Source of the DNA: Nitrospinae bacterium RIFCSPLOWO2_12_FULL_45_22
Lineage (GTDB): Bacteria; 2-12-FULL-45-22
Reading direction: 5' to 3'
Assembly (NCBI GenBank): GCA_001803565.1
Contig: MHDQ01000123.1
Coordinates: 1 to 11,215, forward strand
DNA: 11,215 nt
Below, in pieces: positions 5,929 through 10,737 of the stretch (positions within the stretch are counted from its first letter, which is position 1; each line of letters starts with the position of its first letter). Both the position numbers and the translations under genes were made by a program. The notes beneath the pieces are model-generated. The model ran no database searches, had not been told where the DNA came from, and saw nothing but the letters and a program-made list of their open reading frames with translations.

Positions 5929-7259
5929 CTGTATCAAATCTTCATCCAGAGCACTTAGCCGACCTGCGCACGAGCGGGTTAGCGGATGAGGCTATAAGAG
6001 TCCATGAGATAAAGGGATTAAAAATGGCAAAAAGCGAGAGACCAGAGCCCATATTCATAGCTAATCGTGTGGAGCAGGAATTTGATCTGATCTTCTATGG
6101 GGGGCAGTTTTGGTATTACAATGAGGGCTGTTACAGGCCAGCCGAGATGGAGATTCGGGAATTCTTGCAGACCGTGCTGGGCAAGGACTTTTCATCACAC
6201 TTTGTAAAGGAAGTTTTTTATGTATTGGAGAGTCGTTGCTTTAAAAAGGCTATCGCTTCTGATCCTGGGTTCATAAACCTCCGAAATGGGGTATATGACT
6301 GGATAAATGCTAAACTGTATCCGCACTCAGAGATGCCAGATAAGAGATTTATTTATCAGTTGCCGGTCAGTTTTAACCCGAAAGCTAAGACTCCAAGAAT
6401 CGAGAAATTTTTGAGTGAGGTAGTAAGACCTGAAGACAAAAAGGCTTTGCTACAGTTTGTTGGTTATTGTCTTATTCCCACGACTAGGTTCGAGAAGGCC
6501 ATGATGCTGTTGGGGGAAGGGGCAAATGGCAAGAGTACCTTAATCAAGATACTTATAAGTTTGCTAGGCAAGGATAATGTCTCAACTTTATCACTCCATG
6601 ACCTCTCCCATCGCTTCAGGCTGGCTGATTTGGTGGGAAAGCTCTTGAACGTCTTTCCCGATCTGCCATATAGAAGACTTCAGGATACAGCAAATTTTAA
6701 GGGCCTGGTAAGTGGCGACCCCATAACTGCGGAACGGAAATATCAACGACCTTTTACATTTGAGAACTTTGCCAGGCTGGTCTTTTCCACTAATAAATTG
6801 CCACCGACCCTGGATGTATCTCCGGCATTTTTCAGGCGGTGGTTACTTATTGAATTCCCAAATTCGTTTTATGGCAAAGATAGAGACCCTGGATTGCTGT
6901 CCCGATTGACGACCAGAGAGGAACTAGAGGGATTCTTGCTAATGGCCATAGAGGGGTTGAATTCGCTTTATGAGGCTGAGGAATTTACGGAAAGTCAAGA
7001 CATGAAGGATTTGAGAACCGAATATGAAAGAACAAGTAACCCGGTTAATGCCTTTCTTGAGGAGCAATGCCAAGTCGACGCAGATGCTGAAATAGAGAAT
7101 GCAGAGCTGTTCACAGCATTTCGTAGGTACATGTTTAAAGAGAAATTACCTTCAATAGGACGTAACGACTTTTATAAAGAGTTGAAAAAAATAGTCCCTT
7201 CGCTTGTGGAAGTCAGGGATTCATCCAGACGGTACCGGGGGATAAAAGTTATATCCTAG
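5925..7259 (+). CDS. D5/P4-type superfamily 3 helicase, phage or plasmid replication protein
   Basis: This is the replicative helicase of phages and satellites, a hexameric ATPase that unwinds the origin. Visible features are a D5_N-like region with FINLRNGVYDW (about 116-126), Walker A GEGANGKST (197-205), a Walker B region LLNVFPDLP (240-248), the family stretch FKGLVSGDPITAERKYQRPFTF split around 258-279, the sensor FSTNKLP (287-293) and the arginine pair RRW (304-306). Unlike P4 alpha, there is no primase domain. Residues 5-24 (NLHPEHLADLRTSGLADEAI) look like the opening of the DUF3854/TOPRIM-like primase family, whose remaining domain is missing. An internal AAGGG (6012-6016) and ATG at 6024 (Met34) would give a shorter start. 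It is coupled to the small gene upstream and followed by a candidate origin. Confidence 0.9.
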   Translation: MTVSNLHPEHLADLRTSGLADEAIRVHEIKGLKMAKSERPEPIFIANRVEQEFDLIFYGGQFWYYNEGCYRPAEMEIREFLQTVLGKDFSSHFVKEVFYVLESRCFKKAIASDPGFINLRNGVYDWINAKLYPHSEMPDKRFIYQLPVSFNPKAKTPRIEKFLSEVVRPEDKKALLQFVGYCLIPTTRFEKAMMLLGEGANGKSTLIKILISLLGKDNVSTLSLHDLSHRFRLADLVGKLLNVFPDLPYRRLQDTANFKGLVSGDPITAERKYQRPFTFENFARLVFSTNKLPPTLDVSPAFFRRWLLIEFPNSFYGKDRDPGLLSRLTTREELEGFLLMAIEGLNSLYEAEEFTESQDMKDLRTEYERTSNPVNAFLEEQCQVDADAEIENAELFTAFRRYMFKEKLPSIGRNDFYKELKKIVPSLVEVRDSSRRYRGIKVIS

Positions 7260-7364
7260 ACACTTTAGACGGTTTCTACTTATACTGTTATTTTACAGAA
7301 TTTCAATAAGGATAATAAAAATAACAATAAGAAAAAAACTGTCTAAAGTGTCGAAACTGTCTAA
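7259..7364. other. Candidate replication origin: repeats flanking an AT-rich segment
   Basis: GACACTTTAGACGGTTT (7259-7275) is the inverted partner of AAACTGTCTAAAGTGTC (7336-7352), with a single mismatch over 17 bases that would be a G-U pair in RNA. AAACTGTCTAA recurs directly at 7354-7364, 18 bases after its first copy at 7336-7346. The 60 bases between the arms are very AT-rich (for example GGATAATAAAAATAACAAT). Iteron-like repeats beside an AT-rich unwinding stretch, directly after a replicative helicase gene, are what an origin looks like. It could instead be an operator pair for the next gene. Confidence 0.45.
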
Positions 7365-7387
7365 GAAGTGAGGGGAGGGTTATAAGA

Positions 7388-8050
7388 ATGGATGAACTAT
7401 TGGCCTTTAGGAGAAAAAGAAAAAAGAATGGTGGGCATGTCTCTTCTTTCTTCCCCCAGCCAAACAATAAGGAGAATCAAGAGAGGGCTTCTTCAGTTTT
7501 GCCTCTCAGGGAGGAGGAAGCCAAGTTCTGCTCATGGCGAGAGATGGCCGTCTCTGCTGAAGAGTGCGTTAAGCCATGCTATGAGTTCGATCCGGGTAAG
7601 GTCAAAGAGTGCAGGCATCTAGTCACTTGGTGGAAAGGGCGGCTTAAATGGTTAGAGGCAAATAACATAGGGGCAAATAGGGATAAGCAACCATCCCAGG
7701 TGATAGCCTTGTCTCCTGAAGCTGATTGCTTTGACCCGGATGGCGCCCTTGCTTCCCTGCTAGAATGCGCTGAGAGAAAAGGTATAAGTGATGCCCAGGT
7801 AGCCAGCATCGTTGATGACCTTATCCGTGCACAGTCCCTTAAGAGCCCCTGGGGGATCAAGATAAAGGGTAGCCCGGCCTTAGGCGATTATTGGATTGTC
7901 TCAGATGAAGAGGCCAAAAAGCTGATCCCTACCCACGAGGTCATCTTTGCCCAGGATGATATCCGGCTACTGGCAGAAGTAAGGGAAATATTTGGTATCA
8001 AGTCCGTTGAGGTAAAGAAGTATGACACAGGAAAACAAGCTGGTATCTGA
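7388..8050 (+). CDS. Hypothetical protein of the replication operon
   Basis: I do not recognise this 220-residue protein. It begins with a strongly basic segment (RRKRKKN, 9-15), a low-complexity linker, then a mostly helical body with WWKGRLKWLEANNIGANRD and later CAERKGISDAQVASIVDDLI. The C-terminal part (GDYWIVSDEEAKKLIP, then FAQDDIRLLAEVREIFG) looks like a small alpha/beta domain. There is no signal peptide. A GGGGAGGG (7372-7379) provides the ribosome-binding site. It overlaps the PC4-like gene by 29 bases, so the two are probably made together. A role with the helicase or origin is inferred from location only. Confidence 0.65.
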   Translation: MDELLAFRRKRKKNGGHVSSFFPQPNNKENQERASSVLPLREEEAKFCSWREMAVSAEECVKPCYEFDPGKVKECRHLVTWWKGRLKWLEANNIGANRDKQPSQVIALSPEADCFDPDGALASLLECAERKGISDAQVASIVDDLIRAQSLKSPWGIKIKGSPALGDYWIVSDEEAKKLIPTHEVIFAQDDIRLLAEVREIFGIKSVEVKKYDTGKQAGI

Positions 8051-8261
8051 AATCCAGAAGAACGACATAGAGGTAGTCCGGGTATCACTTACCAAATACA
8101 AAGGGAAGGACTTCTTTGATCTCAGACTTTATTACAGAGATGATGAAGGGGAATGGAAGCCCACCAAGAAAGGTATATGCTTATCACAAGGGCTGTTTCC
8201 TGAATTAAAACAGGCTATACTTACGCTAGAAAAGGCTTTGATTAATCAGAAGAGAGAATAA
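8022..8261 (+). CDS. PC4/p15-like single-strand DNA-binding protein
   Basis: The PC4 fold binds single-stranded DNA as a dimer; bacterial and phage members act in replication, repair or transcription. Residues 17-66 show the pattern: IEVVRVSLTKYKGKDFFDLR, then LYYRDDEGEWKPTKKGICL and LFPELKQAI, i.e. four beta strands with the W.PTKKGI.L motif followed by the helix. At 79 residues it is a minimal single-domain form. It starts inside the preceding gene with GAGG upstream, and its stop overlaps the next ATG by one base. In this element, where no OB-fold SSB is seen, it is the natural candidate for the single-strand-binding partner of the helicase. Confidence 0.78.
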   Translation: MTQENKLVSEIQKNDIEVVRVSLTKYKGKDFFDLRLYYRDDEGEWKPTKKGICLSQGLFPELKQAILTLEKALINQKRE

Positions 8262-8659
8262 TGGCATACGAAACACAACAAAAACTAACACGTAACCAGC
8301 TTAGGGCTATCCCCTATCTTGTGTCCTGCAAGACAATTGATGAGGCGGCCCAAAAGGCCCGGGTATCAAGGTGTCATATCTATAAGTGGTTAGAAGCCCC
8401 CTCCTTTAAGGAGGAGTTGCAGCGGCAAAGGGACATAGTAACCAGGGAGGCGCTGGAGAAGCTCAAGGCTTCTATCACCAAGGCCATTGATACCCTGGTT
8501 TCTTTGCTAATCTCAGATAATGAAAACATAAAGCTTAGGGCATCCATGTCCATCGTTGATTACACCCTCAAATCAATCGAGTTGCAAGACCTGGAGAAAA
8601 GAGTATCAATCCTGGAAGAACAACTGGCAAGCAAAGGGAGGCGGGTGAGATGGGGCTAA
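8261..8659 (+). CDS. phBC6A51-like HTH protein
   Basis: The N-terminal third is a homeodomain-like HTH (LTRNQLRAIPYLVSCKTIDE, then AAQKARVSRCHIYKWLE), followed by a long helical region and a C-terminal coiled coil (LEKRVSILEEQL). This layout matches the small phage family named after phBC6A51, distantly resembling the DNA-recognition domain of small terminase subunits. No large terminase subunit is nearby, so a regulatory or origin-binding role is as likely as a packaging one. It is translationally coupled at both ends: TAATG overlap with the PC4-like gene and a 10-base overlap with the next gene. Confidence 0.7.
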   Translation: MAYETQQKLTRNQLRAIPYLVSCKTIDEAAQKARVSRCHIYKWLEAPSFKEELQRQRDIVTREALEKLKASITKAIDTLVSLLISDNENIKLRASMSIVDYTLKSIELQDLEKRVSILEEQLASKGRRVRWG

Positions 8660-8889
8660 AGAGACGAGTAGATAGGCTAGAGGAAATAGCGCAGGACGAT
8701 GAATTATCTGATCTGCCCAGAGTAATCATAGAGGTTAAGGGCCGATATTATGCTGGTCAGGTTCGGGGAAATGAACCCTTAAGCGAAGAAGAGATCAAAG
8801 CCCTCGAATCCAAAGACAAATACAGGCAAATCCTCTGGGTACATATTCATGACCCACGCACAACAGCAAAGGAGCAGCATGGGGGATAA
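8650..8889 (+). CDS. Small hypothetical protein coupled to the HTH gene
   Basis: This 79-residue protein starts with a basic-acidic helix (MGLKRRVDRLEEIAQDDE), then one or two beta strands (PRVIIEVKGRYYAGQV), an acidic helix (LSEEEIKALES) and a short tail. It overlaps the preceding HTH gene by 10 bases with a GGGAGG upstream, so the pair is probably co-translated. The leading helix could pair with the coiled coil of that protein. I do not recognise the family. Its last sense codons carry the GGGGGA that may serve as ribosome-binding site for the next gene. Confidence 0.6.
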   Translation: MGLKRRVDRLEEIAQDDELSDLPRVIIEVKGRYYAGQVRGNEPLSEEEIKALESKDKYRQILWVHIHDPRTTAKEQHGG

Positions 8890-8905
8890 CTAAGTCAACA
8901 CTTAG
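8890..8905 (+). promoter_or_regulatory. Hairpin between a Shine-Dalgarno and its start codon
   Basis: CTAAGT (8890-8895) and ACTTAG (8900-8905) form a perfect 6-base stem with loop CAAC. The ATG at 8910 has no Shine-Dalgarno at the normal distance, but GGGGGA at 8881-8886 does lie upstream. Folding the hairpin would reduce the spacing from 23 to about 7 bases, as in the structured start of phage T4 gene 38. Confidence 0.45.
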
Positions 8906-8909
8906 AATA

Positions 8910-9209
8910 ATGGGTTTGGATAAGCAAATAATCAGTTTGTACCAGCAAGGCAAAGGCATAAAGGCCATAGCTAAAGAACTGGGGACTTATCCTAATGCCA
9001 TAAAAAGGGTTCTAGTGAAAGTGGGAGCTTATAATTTCTCCAGGAACTATAGGCTGAAGGGTGACAGGGTGACAAGATCAGCATCTGAGAGAGAATGCGC
9101 TGTTTGCAGGAACGAAAGGGAAGGTATTTCCGTATGTCCTACATGCTGGGCCTTAATCAGACAAACATTAGAAATTAATCAGGCAATCTTGAGATATAGA
9201 CATAAATAG
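8910..9209 (+). CDS. HTH plus zinc-knuckle protein
   Basis: Residues 3-37 form a resolvase/homeodomain-type HTH (IISLYQQGKGIKAIAKELG, then TYPNAIKRVL). Residues 63-79 hold Cys63-x2-Cys66-x9-Cys76-x2-Cys79 (CAVC...CPTC), which should bind one zinc. The C-terminus is a helix (ALIRQTLEINQAILRY). It is a 99-residue DNA-binding protein, probably a regulator of the element. The architecture repeats in the protein at 9646, with different sequence. The start depends on the hairpin-bridged ribosome-binding site; no better in-frame start is seen. Confidence 0.65.
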   Translation: MGLDKQIISLYQQGKGIKAIAKELGTYPNAIKRVLVKVGAYNFSRNYRLKGDRVTRSASERECAVCRNEREGISVCPTCWALIRQTLEINQAILRYRHK

Positions 9210-9250
9210 GGATAAACCACTATAACCCCCATTAGTGTATGGAGTTAAGC

Positions 9251-9361
9251 ATGGAGAGCATAGACCACAAAATTAAAGCCCTGTCTAAGGGTGAACCCCT
9301 ATCCCATGATAGAGGACTGATGAACTGTATTACCAGGAATATAGACAATGCTACAAGATAA
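9251..9361 (+). CDS. Possible 36-residue small protein
   Basis: A GGAG (9241-9244) lies six bases before an ATG that opens 36 codons (MESIDHKIKALSKGEPLSHD, then RGLMNCITRNIDNATR) and a TAA at 9359-9361. Composition is charged and helix-prone, with one Cys. It fills an otherwise empty gap between two DNA-binding protein genes on the same strand. I do not recognise it. The support is a good ribosome-binding site, position and sensible amino-acid content only. Confidence 0.4.
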   Translation: MESIDHKIKALSKGEPLSHDRGLMNCITRNIDNATR

Positions 9362-9403
9362 TAACCTCCTGATAGCCCAATATTATGAAAAGGAAACAAA
9401 CCA

Positions 9404-9652
9404 ATGCGTAAGCTAGATGCCGCACAACGTTTAGGGGTTTCTACTGCCACCTTAAAACGGTTCTTACTCCAGGATAGCCGTTATCATGGTTATCTACTTA
9501 AGCGGACTCCTGGGGGCCACTATCGCTTTACCGAGGAAGATGTCCGGCGGCTTGATTATGCTATGACACAGGCGGGTATGCAACGCCATCCTGAGAGGGT
9601 TATGTTCCAGCAAAGAGGAAGAGGGCAAAGTAGAAGGATGAGAAGGTGGTAA
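9404..9652 (+). CDS. MerR/BldC-like DNA-binding protein
   Basis: The N-terminal 52 residues are a winged HTH of the MerR/BldC kind: KLDAAQRLGVSTATLKRFL forms the helix pair, RTPGGHYRFTEEDVRRLD the wing and following helix. The characteristic .TPGGH.R. signature is intact. The tail (QQRGRGQSRRMRRW) is very basic and probably contacts DNA nonspecifically. It lacks the effector domain of true MerR activators and at 82 residues fits phage or element regulators and excisionase-like factors. The AAGGA upstream is a moderate ribosome-binding site. The gene overlaps the next one by seven bases. Confidence 0.75.
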   Translation: MRKLDAAQRLGVSTATLKRFLLQDSRYHGYLLKRTPGGHYRFTEEDVRRLDYAMTQAGMQRHPERVMFQQRGRGQSRRMRRW

Positions 9653-10065
9653 GAAGCCTCAAAGAATACGAAGCATGGCTCTCATTCATGGAGCAGCGCA
9701 AAACCCGAATTAAGGAGCTTTATCTCCTCCAGGGCAAAGGGCAGCACCAAATAGCTCGGATTATAGGCATTTCTCAGCCGGGCATAAGGAAGCACTTGGC
9801 CAGGATGAATTTGCTAATCCCCAAAAACAGCACTTCTCCAGACGGTGTCCCCCTTCCCATTACCTTGAAAGAGGGTGAGTTTATCAAGGTAGAACCTGGC
9901 GGGTATTCATGGGGGAAGCCTAGCCTGGAGATAGGACGTTGTGAACGTTGCCGGGGTTTCTTTATCAGAGGATATACCGGAATGCGTTTCTGTTGTGATG
10001 CCTGCGGGTCTAGCAATCCGTGTACCTGTGGCACGTGCAAAAGGGGAAAAGTAGTTATCTCGTGA
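9646..10065 (+). CDS. HTH plus zinc-ribbon protein
   Basis: Residues 20-54 form an HTH (RIKELYLLQGKGQHQIARII, then GISQPGIRKHLARM). A proline-rich beta linker follows, then a cysteine-rich end with Cys99-x2-Cys102, Cys116, Cys117-x2-Cys120 and Cys126-x-Cys128-x2-Cys131. The first and third pairs make a classical zinc ribbon; the last three cysteines may form part of a second site. The predicted start is a GTG at 9646 overlapping the preceding gene by seven bases. An ATG at 9688 is an alternative that would keep the HTH. Its layout parallels the 99-residue protein at 8910. It is likely a DNA-binding regulator of the element. Confidence 0.65.
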   Translation: MVRSLKEYEAWLSFMEQRKTRIKELYLLQGKGQHQIARIIGISQPGIRKHLARMNLLIPKNSTSPDGVPLPITLKEGEFIKVEPGGYSWGKPSLEIGRCERCRGFFIRGYTGMRFCCDACGSSNPCTCGTCKRGKVVIS

Positions 10066-10073
10066 TAGGTTAT

Positions 10074-10289
10074 ATGGACAAACGACTTCTCACATTAAAA
10101 GAAGCGGCTCGATACCTGGGCAAAACCGATAAGGCCCTTTATCTCTCTGTGATGAGAAAGGAAGTCCCTTTTCGTAAATGGGGCAAGAAACTGATCTTTG
10201 ACCGGATGGAATTGGATAAGTTCATCTCTACCTTGCCAGGTGTGACATTTGAGGATGTATTGGCCAATAAATACTCCCCTCTAAGATAA
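10074..10289 (+). CDS. xis: Excisionase-like HTH protein
   Basis: This has the compact winged-helix pattern of the excisionase/HTH_17 family: LLTLKEAARYLGKTDKALYL, VMRKEVPFRKWGKKLIF and DRMELDKFI. It is 71 residues from this ATG. A GTG at 10020 would add 18 residues, but they overlap the preceding gene and do not look like part of the domain, so I prefer 10074, eight bases after the previous stop. It is the last gene before the repeat-rich sequence and the broken tRNA. That is the expected place for a directionality factor acting at an attachment site. The fold is also used by simple transcription factors, and no integrase is seen beside it. Confidence 0.65.
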   Translation: MDKRLLTLKEAARYLGKTDKALYLSVMRKEVPFRKWGKKLIFDRMELDKFISTLPGVTFEDVLANKYSPLR

Positions 10290-10309
10290 TGCCTTTCCTG
10301 TAGCATTAT
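10286..10309 (+). other. Hairpin overlapping the stop of the excisionase-like gene
   Basis: ATAATGC (10286-10292) and GCATTAT (10303-10309) form a perfect 7-base stem with a 10-base loop. The stop codon lies inside the first arm. It is AT-rich and not followed by a clear T-run, so it would be a weak terminator at best; an Xis or integrase site is an alternative. Confidence 0.35.
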
Positions 10310-10565
10310 TGACCTATTACACGGTTCTTAAAAACATTCACCTTTAGCACAAGATAATTTGATATATCTAGCAATTTCTAGTCGGCTTAAACAAACCCTT
10401 ACCAGATAAGCATTTCAGTAGAAAATATAGTAGTTAAAATAGTAGTTACTCCAGTGAAAAAATGGGGGGAAATGAGAGGAAATGAGAGAAGGTAGAAATT
10501 GCCGTTTTAGCTAATAAAATAAGGGGTTTAGCCTATCTAATAAGGATTTGACCAAACCCCTTTAA
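10310..10565. other. Noncoding repeat-rich region next to the tRNA junction, candidate attachment-site arms
   Basis: No gene is seen. Repeats present are: GCAATTTCTA (10371-10380) inverted at 10493-10502; ATAGTAGTTA direct at 10427-10436 and 10439-10448 (12-base period); GGAAATGAGA in tandem at 10469-10478 and 10479-10488; CTAATAA at 10511-10517 and 10537-10543; and AAGGGGTTT (10521-10529) inverted at 10554-10562. Such clusters are typical of integrase and Xis arm-binding sites. The assignment is inference. Confidence 0.45.
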
Positions 10566-10607
10566 CCGCCTTGGCAAGGCGATGCTCTACCGCTGAGCTA
10601 TTCCCGC
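10566..10607 (-). pseudogene. 5' half of tRNA-Gly(GCC), truncated after the anticodon arm
   Basis: The minus strand reads acceptor GCGGGAA, TA, D arm GCTC-AGCGGTA-GAGC, A, and anticodon arm TCGCC-TTGCCAA-GGCGG with anticodon GCC (10573-10575), which is bacterial tRNA-Gly. The variable loop, the TTCGAAT T-loop and the 3' acceptor strand TTCCCGC are absent; unrelated sequence follows. Integration of an element at the anticodon arm is the simplest explanation; a plain deletion is the alternative. Because the 3' half is not restored here, this copy cannot give a working tRNA. Confidence 0.8.
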
Positions 10608-10684
10608 AATACATTATTTATCAAGCCTTTTAGAAGGAAGTAGTATAGAGTTATAATGAAAATAGCAATTATTTCAGATAAATT

Positions 10685-10713
10685 TTTTTAACACTTTTCC
10701 CGGGTTCTGTCAA
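10685..10713 (-). promoter_or_regulatory. Promoter of the truncated tRNA-Gly gene
   Basis: On the minus strand TTGACA (10708-10713) is followed with a 17-base spacer by TAAAAA (10685-10690). It lies between the oxidoreductase gene and the tRNA fragment and points at the fragment, with a leader of about 70 bases. It would now transcribe leftward into the element, antisense to its genes. Confidence 0.45.
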
Positions 10714-10737
10714 GATGCTATCCCGTCCAGTCGGATT

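Noticed and set aside
7392-7860. Alternative-frame open frames within the gene at 7388-8050
   Set aside because: The chosen frame has the ribosome-binding site at 7372-7379 and the overlap with the PC4-like gene; the others look like shadows.
9232-10040. Minus-strand open frames in the DNA-binding protein cluster
   Set aside because: They oppose a run of plus-strand genes with recognisable HTH and zinc-binding motifs and have no motif of their own.
10020-10073. Upstream GTG start for the excisionase-like gene
   Set aside because: It would add 18 residues encoded inside the preceding cysteine-rich gene; the HTH domain begins just after the ATG at 10074.
10310-10565. Intron interrupting the tRNA-Gly gene
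   Set aside because: Group I introns can sit in the anticodon loop, but here the break is after the whole anticodon stem, no 3' tRNA half is found in the window, and the following sequence shows no intron core that I can recognise.
10310-10565. CRISPR array near the junction
   Set aside because: The repeats are 7-10 bases, of several different kinds and without regular spacers.
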